This document shows, in pieces, positions 16,804 to 26,067 of a stretch of DNA of 64,000 nucleotides. Where the stretch lies: contig CAWJKY010000004.1 of the NCBI GenBank assembly GCA_963843565.1, positions 186,001 through 250,000 on the forward strand. Reading direction: 5' to 3'. The stretch's first letter is position 1, and the number at the start of each line of letters is the position of its first letter. The notes under the pieces are model-generated. The model was not told the DNA's origin. It made no database searches and worked only from the letters and a program-made list of their open reading frames with translations. Source of the DNA: DASZQY01 sp963843565. GTDB taxonomy: Bacteria; Pseudomonadota; Alphaproteobacteria; Rhizobiales; Kaistiaceae. Position numbers and translations under genes: made by a program.

Positions 16804-17739
16804 TCAGGCCGGCTCGTCGCCCTTTCCGTGCGGACGGCCGAAATCGGGCACCGCGGTTTCCTGACCGGCGGCGATGATGCCGCGGCGGATTTCGCGGGTG
16901 CGCGCGAACAGATTGAACAGCGCCTCGCCGTCGCCCCAGCGGATCGCGCGCTGCAGCGCCGACAGGTCTTCGTTGAAGCGGCCGAGCATCTCCAGGACCG
17001 CTTCCTTGTTGTTGAGGAAGACGTCGCGCCACATGGTCGGGTCGGAGGCGGCGATGCGGGTGAAATCGCGGAAGCCGCCGGCCGAGAACTTCATCACCTC
17101 GCTCTCGGTCACCTTCTCCAGATCGGCAGCGGTGCCGACGATGTTGTAGGCGATGAGGTGCGGCACGTGACTGGTGATGGCGAGCACCAGATCGTGGTGT
17201 TCCGCCGACATCACTTCGACGTTGGCGCCGAGCTTCCGCCAGAAATCGTGCAGCCGCTCGACCGCCTCCCGGTCGGCGCCGGCCGGCGGCGTGAGGATGC
17301 ACCAGCGATTGTCGAACAACTCGGCGAAGCCGGCATCGGGCCCGGAATATTCCGTGCCGGCGACGGGATGCGCCGGCACGAAATGAACCCCCTTTGGAAT
17401 GTGTGGCGCCATGGCCGCGACGACGGCCGACTTCACCGACCCGACGTCCGAGACGATGGCGCTGGGCTTCAGCACCCCGGCGATCGCCGATGTGATCGCC
17501 CCGACCGCGCCGACCGGCGTGCACACGATGACGCAATCGGCGTCGCGCGCCGCGTCGGCCGGATCGGAGTGATAGGAGTCGCCGAGGTTGAGCTCCTCCG
17601 CGCGGCTCAGCGTCGCCGCGCTGCGGCTCGAGATTGCGATGTGGCCAGTCGCGCCGGCGCGCCGCGCGGCAAGCGCGATCGACGAGCCGATCAGCCCGAT
17701 GCCGATCAGCGCCAGGCGCTCAAAGACCGGTTCGCTCAT
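16804..17739 (-). CDS. tyrA: Prephenate/arogenate dehydrogenase
   Basis: 311 residues. An N-terminal NAD(P)-binding Rossmann motif GIGLIGSS (13-20) is followed by the catalytic histidine region (FVPAHPVAGTEYSGPDAGF) and the helical C-terminal dimerisation domain. It oxidatively decarboxylates prephenate (or arogenate) on the way to tyrosine. The start overlaps the end of hisC by 4 bases (ATGA), so the two are translationally coupled. In the order chorismate mutase-hisC-tyrA the aminotransferase may serve aromatic as well as histidine synthesis. Confidence 0.92.
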   Translation of the reverse strand: MSEPVFERLALIGIGLIGSSIALAARRAGATGHIAISSRSAATLSRAEELNLGDSYHSDPADAARDADCVIVCTPVGAVGAITSAIAGVLKPSAIVSDVGSVKSAVVAAMAPHIPKGVHFVPAHPVAGTEYSGPDAGFAELFDNRWCILTPPAGADREAVERLHDFWRKLGANVEVMSAEHHDLVLAITSHVPHLIAYNIVGTAADLEKVTESEVMKFSAGGFRDFTRIAASDPTMWRDVFLNNKEAVLEMLGRFNEDLSALQRAIRWGDGEALFNLFARTREIRRGIIAAGQETAVPDFGRPHGKGDEPA

Positions 17740-18839
17740 TTGCCCTTGCCCATGAAGTCGGCGAGCGCCGCGATCGTCGTCTGGTTGGCCTCGGACGAGC
17801 CGACCGTCATGCGCAGCGCGTTACCGAGGCCGTAGGCTTCCATGCGGCGTAGCACCACGCCGCGCTTCAGGAGAAACGCATCGGCGTCCGGCGCGCGCTT
17901 TCCCGCGGTGTCCGGGAAATGGATCAGGATGAAGTTGCCGACGCTGGGGGTCACCGTCAGCCCGAGCTCGCCGATCGCTTCGGCAAGCCTGGGCAGCCAC
18001 GCCTCGTTGTGGGCGGCGGCCTTCTCGACGTGCGCCCGGTCGCCAAGCGCTGCGACACCCGCCGCGATCGCCGGCAGCGACACGTTGAACGGCCCGCGGA
18101 CGCGGTTGAGCGCGTCGATGACGTGCGCCGGCCCGTAGCCCCAGCCGATGCGCAAACCGGCAAGGCCGTAGATCTTGGAAAACGTGCGCGTCATGATGAC
18201 GTTGTCGGCACTGCCAGCCAACTCGATGCCGCTCTCGTAGTCGTTGCGCCGCACGTATTCGGCGTAGGCCGCGTCGAGCACGAGCAGCACGTCGGCGGGC
18301 AACGCGGCGTGCAGCCGGCGCACCTCCTTGAACGGCAGGTAGGTACCGGTCGGGTTGTTCGGGTTGGCGAGGAAGATGACCCGCGTGCGTTCGCTCACCT
18401 TCGCCAGGATCGCATCGACGTTCGCCGTCAGATCGGTCTCCGGCGCCGCGATCGGCGTGCCGCCGGCCGCTCGCGTCGCGATCGGATAGACCAGAAATCC
18501 GTGCTGCGAATAGACGACCTCGTCGCCCGGCCCGACATAGGCGTGGGCGATCATGTTGAGAACCTCGTCGGAGCCGGCGCCGCACACGATGCGCTCCGCG
18601 TTCAGCCCGTAGACCGCGCCAATGGCCCCGCGGAGATCGTGGGCCGACCCGTCCGGATAGCGCTCCAGCGACGCGGCGGCCTCGCGATAGGCGGCGATAG
18701 CCGCCGGACTCGGGCCGAGCGGCGTTTCGTTCGACGACAGCTTGTGCGTCGTGCCGCCGCCTTCGGCGTGGGCCCGGCCGGGCACGTAGGGCGCGATGGC
18801 GAGCACGCCGGGGCGTGGCTGGGGTCGTTTACCGGTCAT
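17736..18839 (-). CDS. hisC: Histidinol-phosphate / aromatic aminotransferase
   Basis: 367 residues. This is a class II PLP aminotransferase of the HisC family. The Schiff-base lysine is K222 in TFSKIYGLAGLRIGW, D189 and Y192 contact the cofactor, and NPNNPTG (159-165) is the usual substrate-side motif. Its position between chorismate mutase and prephenate dehydrogenase, with ATGA overlaps at both ends, suggests use in tyrosine/phenylalanine transamination in addition to, or in place of, histidine synthesis. Sequence alone does not separate the two. Confidence 0.93.
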   Translation of the reverse strand: MTGKRPQPRPGVLAIAPYVPGRAHAEGGGTTHKLSSNETPLGPSPAAIAAYREAAASLERYPDGSAHDLRGAIGAVYGLNAERIVCGAGSDEVLNMIAHAYVGPGDEVVYSQHGFLVYPIATRAAGGTPIAAPETDLTANVDAILAKVSERTRVIFLANPNNPTGTYLPFKEVRRLHAALPADVLLVLDAAYAEYVRRNDYESGIELAGSADNVIMTRTFSKIYGLAGLRIGWGYGPAHVIDALNRVRGPFNVSLPAIAAGVAALGDRAHVEKAAAHNEAWLPRLAEAIGELGLTVTPSVGNFILIHFPDTAGKRAPDADAFLLKRGVVLRRMEAYGLGNALRMTVGSSEANQTTIAALADFMGKGK

Positions 18840-19675
18840 GCTGGCGCCTCATAGAGCAGGGTCGAGCGGCCGCCGAGCGTGACGCCGCGCGCAAAACTTC
18901 CGACCGGGCTCAGGCGTCCGACGTTGACGCCGGCCGCGCCGAAGTCCCAGGCAAGCTTGTCGGGATCGCGCGAACTGGGCGCCGCAATCAGGAACTCGGT
19001 GTCCGCCGCCGCCAGAATCTCGGTGCCTTCGATGTTGTGCATCGGGCCGCTGACCGTCGCGGCGAACACCGCGATCTCCATCGGATGGCTGTCGCTGAGC
19101 GGCGGCGAAATGACGAAAGCCGGCAGGTCGGCCGGCCTTCCGGGCAGGTTGATGAAGGGAAGCAGCGCCATGATGCGCGGCGCCCGCTCGCCGATCAGGC
19201 GTCGCCACCACGCGCCGCGCGCCGCCCGCGCGACGATGCCGAGCGTGTGTCCATCGCGATCTCTGACCGCCGTGACGACCCCGCCGGCGCTTTCGACGGG
19301 CTTCAGCGGCACCGAGAAGCCGAACACGAAGCGCGCCAGATCGCGCATCCGGTCCGGCTCGACCGACACGTCGATAGCGACGTCGAACGGCGCCTGCATG
19401 CGCGTGAACGTCGTGATGATCTCGCGCCAGATGTGCTCGACGGTGGCGAGCGGAAGCTGGCCCTCGTGGCGCGCCACGATGGCGCGCATCATGTCGGCCT
19501 CGCGCCCCGGCCGGAAGGCGGCACCCGGCTGGCGGCCGGTGCCCTTCAGGTGGATGAGCGAATCGATGACCTCGCCGCGCGTGATCAGCAGCCGATGCAT
19601 CTCCGCATCGATCGCGTCGATTCTGGTGCGCAGCTCGCTGAGCGCGGCCTGATCACTTTCGCCGGTGTCGGACAT
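18836..19675 (-). CDS. AroQ-type chorismate mutase with C-terminal extension
   Basis: 279 residues from the ATG at 19673-19675. The first 100 residues carry the AroQ pattern LRTRIDAIDAEMHRLLITR (helix 1) and a following helix with arginine-rich substrate contacts. The remaining 180 residues form an additional domain of unknown role that is seen in rhizobial homologues. The enzyme converts chorismate to prephenate. It heads the overlapping run chorismate mutase-hisC-tyrA and is divergent from metX (163 bases between the starts). Confidence 0.88.
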   Translation of the reverse strand: MSDTGESDQAALSELRTRIDAIDAEMHRLLITRGEVIDSLIHLKGTGRQPGAAFRPGREADMMRAIVARHEGQLPLATVEHIWREIITTFTRMQAPFDVAIDVSVEPDRMRDLARFVFGFSVPLKPVESAGGVVTAVRDRDGHTLGIVARAARGAWWRRLIGERAPRIMALLPFINLPGRPADLPAFVISPPLSDSHPMEIAVFAATVSGPMHNIEGTEILAAADTEFLIAAPSSRDPDKLAWDFGAAGVNVGRLSPVGSFARGVTLGGRSTLLYEAPA

Positions 19676-19778
19676 GTGCGTGCGGGTCAACTCGCGCGGG
19701 AAGCCGGGAACGCGGGCCGGCCTGACCGCCCCGCGGGCCGGATTAATAGGCAAGAACCGGCCGAAATCAAAGAAAACA

Positions 19779-19807
19779 TTGACACTTTGGGAGGCTCACC
19801 ATAGCAA
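19779..19807 (+). promoter_or_regulatory. Candidate sigma-70 promoter for metX
   Basis: A perfect TTGACA at 19779-19784 is followed, after 17 bases, by TAGCAA at 19802-19807 (3 of 6 to TATAAT). It lies 31 bases upstream of the metX ATG. I saw no SAM-II-type riboswitch in the leader. Confidence 0.35.
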
Positions 19808-19838
19808 ATCGCCCACTCCCAGACGCTCAGGACCGGCC

Positions 19839-21041
19839 ATGTCAGCCAACGACACGAACGCACGGAGCGAAGGTGCGGCACGGGTCCGCGCCTCGGCCCG
19901 TGCGCTGGCGGCGGCCAACGAGGCCGACAACCCGACGAGTGAGAAGGCGCGCTTTCCCCGCCTGACGCTGGATTCCGGGCGCGAGCTCAACGACCTCCAG
20001 ATCGCTTACCAGACCTACGGCACGCTCAACGCCGAGCGCAGCAACGCCATTCTGGTGTGCCACGCGCTGACCGGCGACCAGCACGTTGCCAGCCCGAACC
20101 CGGTCACCGGCAAGCCCGGCTGGTGGAGCGAACTGGTCGGCTCCGGCAAGCCGATCGACACCGACAGGTATTTCGTCATCTGCTCCAACGTGGTCGGCGG
20201 CTGCATGGGCACCACCGGCCCGGCATCGGTCAATCCGGCGACCGACCGGGTGTACGGCCTCGACCTGCCGGTGATCACCGTGCGCGACATGGTGCGCGCC
20301 CAGGCGATGCTGATCGACCACCTCGGCATCGAGACGCTGTTCTGCGTCGCCGGCGGTTCGCTCGGCGGCATGCAGGTGCTGCAATGGGCCGCGTCCTATC
20401 CGGAGCGCGTCTTCGCGGCGCTGCCCGTCGCCACCGGCGCGCGCCACTCGTCCCAGAACATCGCTTTCCACGAGGTCGGTCGCCAGGCCGTGATGGCCGA
20501 CCCCGACTGGCGCGGCGGGCGCTACTACGAGGCCGGCGTCAGCCCGCGCAAGGGCCTCGCCGTGGCGCGCATGGCCGCGCACATCACCTACCTGTCCGAC
20601 GAGGCGCTCCACCGCAAGTTCGGCCGCAACCTGCAGGATCGCGACAAGCCAACCTTCGGCTTCGACGCCGACTTCCAGATCGAATCGTACCTGCGCCATC
20701 AGGGCTCGACCTTCGTCGACCGGTTCGACGCCAACTCGTATCTCTACATGACGCGGGCGATGGACTACTTCGACCTCGCCGCCGACTACGGCGGGCGGCT
20801 CGCCAACGCCTTTCTCGGCACCAAGACCCGCTTCTGCGTCGCCTCGTTCACGTCCGACTGGCTCTTCCCGACGGTCGAGAACAAGGCGGTGGTGCGCGCC
20901 CTCAACGCTGCCGGCGCCTCGGTCTCCTTCGTCGAGATCGAAACCGACCGCGGCCATGACGCCTTCCTGCTCGACGAGCCGGAGCTGTTCGCCACCATCC
21001 GCGGCTTCCTTCATTCCGCCGGCGAAGCGCGAAAGCTGTGA
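19839..21041 (+). CDS. metX: Homoserine O-acetyltransferase
   Basis: 400 residues from the ATG at 19839 (MSANDTNARS). MetX is an alpha/beta hydrolase that acetylates homoserine with acetyl-CoA, the first step of methionine synthesis. The nucleophile elbow is GGSLGGMQ, LVCHALTGDQH is the oxyanion region, and the catalytic D and H lie in SDWLFPT and GHDAFLLD. The next gene is metW, the classic metXW pair. The frame is open upstream of 19839, but no better start with a ribosome-binding site was found. Confidence 0.95.
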   Translation: MSANDTNARSEGAARVRASARALAAANEADNPTSEKARFPRLTLDSGRELNDLQIAYQTYGTLNAERSNAILVCHALTGDQHVASPNPVTGKPGWWSELVGSGKPIDTDRYFVICSNVVGGCMGTTGPASVNPATDRVYGLDLPVITVRDMVRAQAMLIDHLGIETLFCVAGGSLGGMQVLQWAASYPERVFAALPVATGARHSSQNIAFHEVGRQAVMADPDWRGGRYYEAGVSPRKGLAVARMAAHITYLSDEALHRKFGRNLQDRDKPTFGFDADFQIESYLRHQGSTFVDRFDANSYLYMTRAMDYFDLAADYGGRLANAFLGTKTRFCVASFTSDWLFPTVENKAVVRALNAAGASVSFVEIETDRGHDAFLLDEPELFATIRGFLHSAGEARKL

Positions 21042-21676
21042 CCATGAACGCGCCCTCGACCCGCATCGTCAGCGGCACCAGCCGCATCGACCTGGTCACC
21101 ATCGCCGGGCTTGTGGAGCCGAAGAGCCGCGTTCTCGACATCGGCTGCGGCGACGGCCAGTTGCTGGCGCTGCTCGAGGCGACCCGCGATGTCGACGGGC
21201 GCGGCATGGAGATCAGCCAGAAGGGCGTCAACGAATGCGTGGCGCTCGGCCTGTCGGTCGTCCAGGGCGACGCCGACCGCGATCTTGCCGACTATCCCGA
21301 CAACGCCTTCGACTACGTCATCCTCTCCCAGACCCTGCAGGCCACGCACCGCCCGCGCTTCGTGCTGGAGGAGATGCTGCGCATCGGCCGCAAGGCGATC
21401 GTCTCCTTCCCCAACTTCGGCCACTGGCGGGTGCGCACGCTTCTCGGATTCACCGGCAAGATGCCGGTCACCCGCCGCCTGCCCGAAGCCTGGTACGAGA
21501 CGGCCAACATCCACTTCTGCACGATCCGAGATTTCGTCGAGCTCTGCCGCACGATCGATGCAAAGGTCGAGGACGCGATGGTGCTGAACCGGGGCGGGCG
21601 CCGCATTCCGTTCAGCGCCCCACTGTGGTTCTGGAACCTTTACGGCCAGCAGGCCGTGTTCGTCCTGAAGCGCTAG
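21038..21676 (+). CDS. metW: MetW methionine biosynthesis protein
   Basis: 212 residues if read from the GTG at 21038, which overlaps the metX stop; the ATG at 21044 (MNAPSTR) is an equally good start. It is a MetW-family methyltransferase-fold protein: VLDIGCGDGQLLALL is SAM motif I, and DYVILSQTLQATHRP, FPNFGHWRVR and LPEAWYETANIHFCT are typical of MetW. Family members form a complex with MetX and raise its activity. The tight coupling to metX supports this. Confidence 0.94.
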   Translation: MTMNAPSTRIVSGTSRIDLVTIAGLVEPKSRVLDIGCGDGQLLALLEATRDVDGRGMEISQKGVNECVALGLSVVQGDADRDLADYPDNAFDYVILSQTLQATHRPRFVLEEMLRIGRKAIVSFPNFGHWRVRTLLGFTGKMPVTRRLPEAWYETANIHFCTIRDFVELCRTIDAKVEDAMVLNRGGRRIPFSAPLWFWNLYGQQAVFVLKR

Positions 21677-21686
21677 CTGGCGTGTC

Positions 21687-22415
21687 TCACGCCCCCGGCG
21701 GGATCAGCGCCGGCTGGAAGGCGCGTTTCAACCGGCGTGCCGTCTCCCGCGTCGGAACGCCCTGATAGAGCTGCTTGCTCGCCTCGACGATGATGACGCC
21801 GGCAACCGCCGGCCATAGCAGCCGCCCGACCCGTTCCCACACCACCCCGGTTCCCAGCCACGGCCGGTGGCGGAACGGCGGGAACGCCAGCGCCTCGCTC
21901 CACCCGAGCGGCGAGAACATGGTCTCGCGCAACAGCACCGTCAGCTGGGTCCGCCCGAACGGACGGCCGTAACCGAACGGCGTGCTTTCCGAATGGGCCC
22001 ACATGCCGCTGCGCTGCGGCACGACGATGAGGATCCGTCCGCCCGGCGCCAGCACCCGCCAGATTTCGCGCAGGTAGTCGCGGGCATTGTCGGCCACCTC
22101 GAGCGAATGAATGACCAGCACGCGGTCGATCGAGGCATCGGAGAGCGGCAATTCATCTTCCGCCACCAGCGCTGCGGCGTTTGGTCCCTCGCGCGGCCAG
22201 TTCACCACGCCCTGCGTCGCCGGCATGAACGCCAGCGTCCGCTCCGCCCCTTCGCCGAGGGTCCTGAGATACGGTGTGGCGTAGCCGATCCCGAGCAGGC
22301 TTTCCCCGCCGAGCGACGGCCAGCGCGCCTTCAGCCGCTCGCCGATCAGCCGCCGGGCGACGAGACCGAGGCGCCGGCCGTAGAAATCCCTGAGGTCGAC
22401 CACGTCGAGATACAT
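21687..22415 (-). CDS. Class I SAM-dependent methyltransferase
   Basis: 242 residues. It has a methyltransferase_11-like core: LLGIGYATPYLRTL in the place of motif I (one glycine fewer than usual), PLSDASIDRVLVIHSLEVADN as the acidic/post motif, and IWRVLAPGGRILIVVP as the fourth strand. It lies divergent from gloB (83 bases between the starts), an arrangement I recall from rhizobial genomes. The substrate is unknown. The weakened motif I leaves open whether it is an active enzyme. Confidence 0.8.
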   Translation of the reverse strand: MYLDVVDLRDFYGRRLGLVARRLIGERLKARWPSLGGESLLGIGYATPYLRTLGEGAERTLAFMPATQGVVNWPREGPNAAALVAEDELPLSDASIDRVLVIHSLEVADNARDYLREIWRVLAPGGRILIVVPQRSGMWAHSESTPFGYGRPFGRTQLTVLLRETMFSPLGWSEALAFPPFRHRPWLGTGVVWERVGRLLWPAVAGVIIVEASKQLYQGVPTRETARRLKRAFQPALIPPGA

Positions 22416-22498
22416 GGCCGGCGATGGTACATCAGCCGGGTGGTGCCGGGCGACCGCCGATGGTAGGCAGGACCGGCGACCCCCCGGAGACGGCGTTC

Positions 22499-23269
22499 AT
22501 GGCGTTGACGATCGAGCAATTCATCTGTGGTGGCGACAACTTTGGGGTGCTGATCCACGACCCGGCGAGCGGCCTGACCGCCGCCATCGACGCACCGCAG
22601 GAAGCGCCCATCCGGGCCAAGCTTGCCGAGCGCAACTGGACGCTCGACCGCATCCTCGTCACCCACCACCACGGCGACCACACCGCCGGCAACCTCGCCC
22701 TGAAGGCCGCCTTCTCCTGCACCATCACCGGCCCGGCCGCCGAAGCCGCGACCATTCCCGGCATCGATGAAACCGTCAAGGAGGGCGACCGCTTCGCCGT
22801 CGGCGGCAGCGAGGTGCGGGTGATTGCCACGCCCGGACATACCCTCGGGCATATTACCTACTGGCTGCCCGGCGAAGGCATCGCGTTCGTCGGCGACACG
22901 CTGTTCGCCATGGGCTGCGGGCGGCTCCTCGAAGGCGACGCCGCCATGATGTGGACCTCTCTGGAGAAGCTCGCCGCCCTGCCCGACGCCACCCAGGTCT
23001 ACTGCGGCCACGAATACACCGAGACCAACGCGCGCTTCGCCGTCACCGTCGATCCGGACAACGCCGAACTCGCCGCCCGCTACGCCAAGGTGACGGCGCT
23101 GCGGGCCGCCGGCAAGGTGACGCTGCCGACCACCATCGGCCTGGAGAAGCGCACCAATCCGTTCCTGCGCGCGCGCGATCCCGCCATCCGCGCCCACCTC
23201 GGCATGAGCGACGCGCCGCCGGCGGCCGTCTTCGCGGAAATCCGCAAACGCAAGGACCATTTCCGCTAG
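22499..23269 (+). CDS. gloB: Hydroxyacylglutathione hydrolase (glyoxalase II)
   Basis: 256 residues from the ATG at 22499. The metallo-beta-lactamase zinc motif THHHGDHTAGN lies at residues 55-65, and the further ligands are in TPGHTLGH, GDTLFAMGCGRL and YCGHEYT. The C-terminal HAGH domain closes with FAEIRKRKDHFR, the normal end of GloB. It hydrolyses S-lactoylglutathione to lactate and glutathione in methylglyoxal detoxification. Confidence 0.94.
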   Translation: MALTIEQFICGGDNFGVLIHDPASGLTAAIDAPQEAPIRAKLAERNWTLDRILVTHHHGDHTAGNLALKAAFSCTITGPAAEAATIPGIDETVKEGDRFAVGGSEVRVIATPGHTLGHITYWLPGEGIAFVGDTLFAMGCGRLLEGDAAMMWTSLEKLAALPDATQVYCGHEYTETNARFAVTVDPDNAELAARYAKVTALRAAGKVTLPTTIGLEKRTNPFLRARDPAIRAHLGMSDAPPAAVFAEIRKRKDHFR

Positions 23270-23417
23270 CCGCCGTGCGCGCGCCGGCTGCGACAAATAT
23301 TTGCTTTGCCGGGCAGAAAGCAGCAAAGACAGTGGACCGAAACCGGATGCGCGGCTTAATCTGAAGCCGATCCAGTCGACATGCGCGACCGAGCTTCCGC
23401 CGGGCTCGGGGAGTACG

Positions 23418-25202
23418 ATGGCAGAATTCACCAAGAGTGCGCTGTTTCTCGACTACGAGGGCCTCCAGCGGGCCATGTCGGGGGGTGAGCGGACCAATGA
23501 CACGCGCCTCGCCGATCGCGCCCCGGCCTGGCTCGCCGCCATCGAGAGCGGCCGCCTGATCGGACCGAAGGGCACCCGGCGCCAGCTCCTGATCAAGCGC
23601 TGCTACGCCGGCCCCAGCGTGCGCGGCAGGCAGCGCGATCTGCTCGTCAGCGCCGGCTTCGAGGTGATCGACTGCGGCGCCGGCGAGAGCGCCCGCAGCT
23701 CCGCCGACCTGCACATGGCCATGGACACGGTCGAAGCGCTGGCGCGGCCCAACGGCCCGGAAGAATTCATCGTTCTGGGTGGCGGCTCCGACCTCACGCC
23801 TCTCCTCACCCGCCTCAGATCGGCAAAACGCGCCATCGCCATCTACGTCGGCGGTTCCACGCCTGCCTCCGAAAGATCACTCGCCGACGCCGCGCTCGAT
23901 GGCGCCGGCTTCGCCGCCTTCCTCGCCGCCGACGAGCCGCCGCCCGCCAAGAGCGCCGGCAGCGCCTCCATCGACCGATCGGAGATCGAGGCGTTCGCGC
24001 GCCGCATCCACGCCGCCACCAACATTCCGCTATTTTCGCCCAGGACCTTCGCCGAACTGTTCCGCGCCCTCACCGAGGAAATCCACCAGAACGGCTATCA
24101 CTTCCAGATGACGGCCAAGAACGTCGCCGACCGGCTGACCGCGGAAGGGCGCAACGTCGCCCGCCGGCAGGTGGTGTTCATCGTCAAGGGGCTGGCCCTC
24201 AAGGGCCACGTGTTCTCCACCGACGACACGCCGGAGCGGCTGGCGGAGGTCTTCCGCGATCAGGCCCAGTACCTGATCACCAACGCCGGCATCTCGCTCG
24301 ACGAGAATCAGAGCCGCCTGCTGACCGCGTGGTTCACCAGCCGTCCGTCAGCCCCGCCGGCCGCCGAAGACAGCGCCGACGACAAGCCGGCCGCCGTGAA
24401 GGCCGAAGCGCCGAAGCCGAAGCCCGAAGCGCCAAAGCAGACGGCCGAGGCGCCCCAGCCCAAGGCCGAACCCGCCAGGACGGCCCCCGAGAAACCGCCG
24501 CAGGCACAGTCCACCCCGCCGCGGAAGCCTGAGGTGCAGCCGGAGCCGGAGACCCTCAGCGAGGTCGAGCCGGAGCTTGAGGCCGAGCCGCCCAAGCGTC
24601 CCGCCGCACCGCCGCAGGACCGCACCCGTCCGGTCGCGCCACGTCCGACCGCCTCGGCGCGGCCGCCCGCCGCCAAGCCGGCCGACCTGCCCAAACCGGC
24701 GGCCAAGCCCGCGCCGCCGCCCAAATTCGACAGCCGCGAGGAGACCCGGGCCGCCATCACGGCGCGCATCGCCGCGTCCGCCAAGCTGAAGCCCGGCGCC
24801 CGCAGCCCCATGGCCAAGCCGCAGCCCCCGCGGCCCGTCCAGAAAGACCGCCCGGTTCAGGCGCGTCCCAACCCGCCGGCTCCGACCCCGCGCCGTGCGC
24901 CGCCGCCCGCAACGCCGGCCCGCGCGCCCGATGCTCTCGAAGACTCGATCCTCGCGGCCATCGCCGAAGCGGTCGACGTGCTGGTCGAGGACCGGGGCAA
25001 CGCGCACGAGTCGGCCGCCGGCAACGCCACGAGAGAGAGCCCGCCGGCCAACAACCATGCGCGCGCGCCCACGCCTGATCCGGAGCCTGCGCCCGAACCC
25101 GCGCCGGAGCCGATCGACGACACCGACGGCGACAGCGACGACATCGGTGACCAGATTCAGCGCATCATCGCGTCGTACAACCGCAATCGCAGTGAACCGT
25201 AG
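23418..25202 (+). CDS. NYN-domain (LabA/DUF88-like) protein with long Pro/Ala-rich tail
   Basis: 594 residues from the ATG at 23418. The N-terminal domain (about 1-165) is a PIN-like NYN fold: the acidic residue D12 in FLDYEGL, the ADLHMAMD helix and the GGGSDLTPLL motif match the metal-binding positions of this putative RNase family. Residues about 185-290 form a second, helical domain that may act as a nucleic-acid-binding winged helix (AKNVADRLTAEGRNVARRQV). From about 310 to 520 the chain is a Pro/Ala/Lys/Glu-rich, low-complexity and presumably disordered linker. An acidic helix near the end (IGDQIQRIIASYNRN) may be a docking motif. The role is unknown; an RNA-processing function is a family-level guess. 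Confidence 0.82.
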   Translation: MAEFTKSALFLDYEGLQRAMSGGERTNDTRLADRAPAWLAAIESGRLIGPKGTRRQLLIKRCYAGPSVRGRQRDLLVSAGFEVIDCGAGESARSSADLHMAMDTVEALARPNGPEEFIVLGGGSDLTPLLTRLRSAKRAIAIYVGGSTPASERSLADAALDGAGFAAFLAADEPPPAKSAGSASIDRSEIEAFARRIHAATNIPLFSPRTFAELFRALTEEIHQNGYHFQMTAKNVADRLTAEGRNVARRQVVFIVKGLALKGHVFSTDDTPERLAEVFRDQAQYLITNAGISLDENQSRLLTAWFTSRPSAPPAAEDSADDKPAAVKAEAPKPKPEAPKQTAEAPQPKAEPARTAPEKPPQAQSTPPRKPEVQPEPETLSEVEPELEAEPPKRPAAPPQDRTRPVAPRPTASARPPAAKPADLPKPAAKPAPPPKFDSREETRAAITARIAASAKLKPGARSPMAKPQPPRPVQKDRPVQARPNPPAPTPRRAPPPATPARAPDALEDSILAAIAEAVDVLVEDRGNAHESAAGNATRESPPANNHARAPTPDPEPAPEPAPEPIDDTDGDSDDIGDQIQRIIASYNRNRSEP

Positions 25203-25217
25203 CCTTCGGCGACGGCT

Positions 25218-25946
25218 CTAGCCGTTGGCGAAATACTGGCCGCCGTTCATGGACAGCACGGCACCGGTCATGAACGCCGCCGCGTCCGACGCCAGATAGA
25301 CCACCAGCGACGCGATCTCCGCCGCGGTGCCGAGCCGGCCGACGGGAATTTGCGCGATGATCTGCTCCAGCACCTTGGGCGGCACGCCGGCCACCATGTC
25401 GGTGTCGGTGTAGCCCGGGCAGATGGCATTGACGGTGATGCCCTTGCGCGCGTTCTCCTGAGCCAGCGTCTTGGTGAAGCCGATGATGCCAGCCTTGGAG
25501 GCGGCGTAGTTCGCCTGGCCCAGCTGACCCTTCTGCCCGTTGATCGAAGAGATCGAAACGATGCGGCCGTGACCGCGCTCGCGCATCCCCTCGATGACCG
25601 GCCGGGTCATGCTGAACATCGAATCGAGATTGGTGCGCAAGACCGCCGACCACTGTTCGAAGGTCATCTTGTGGAACATCGAGTCGCGCGTGATGCCGGC
25701 GTTGTTGACCAGCACGTCGACCGGTCCGAGATTGATCTCGACGTGCTTGACGCCGTCGGCGCTGGCCTCGGGATCGGCGACGTCCCACTTGTAGACCGCG
25801 ACGCCGGTTTCCGACTTGAAGCGGGCAGCCGCCTCGTCGTTACCGTGGTAGACCGCTGCAACCGTGCAGCCAGCATCTCTCAAAGCGGTGGAAATGGCCG
25901 CGCCGATGCCGCGCGTCCCCCCCGTGACGATGGCGACTTTCGCCAT
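25218..25946 (-). CDS. phaB: Acetoacetyl-CoA reductase
   Basis: 242 residues. A short-chain dehydrogenase with the NADP-binding motif GGTRGIG (residues 9-15), NNAG, catalytic serines in SISSINGQKGQ and the YAASK active-site pair. GQLGQANY is typical of PhaB. It reduces acetoacetyl-CoA to (R)-3-hydroxybutyryl-CoA for polyhydroxybutyrate. It lies downstream of phaA on the same strand, and the start has a GGAAGG ribosome-binding site. A FabG-type role is the alternative, but the phaA/phaR context argues for PHB. Confidence 0.93.
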   Translation of the reverse strand: MAKVAIVTGGTRGIGAAISTALRDAGCTVAAVYHGNDEAAARFKSETGVAVYKWDVADPEASADGVKHVEINLGPVDVLVNNAGITRDSMFHKMTFEQWSAVLRTNLDSMFSMTRPVIEGMRERGHGRIVSISSINGQKGQLGQANYAASKAGIIGFTKTLAQENARKGITVNAICPGYTDTDMVAGVPPKVLEQIIAQIPVGRLGTAAEIASLVVYLASDAAAFMTGAVLSMNGGQYFANG

Positions 25947-26067
25947 ATTGTTTCCTTCCCTGACGATCTTTTTTTGTCGTTGACCCGCCGATCAAACCAC
26001 GCCGCCGCGCGCGGCGAAAGCCGCACGTGAGCGAGCCAGCCCTGTATTGTTAAGAAGCGCCGGGCGT

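Noticed and set aside
19665..19838. SAM-II-type riboswitch in the metX leader
   Set aside because: I searched the leader for the conserved core and pseudoknot sequences and found none; only a promoter-like TTGACA/TAGCAA pair is visible.
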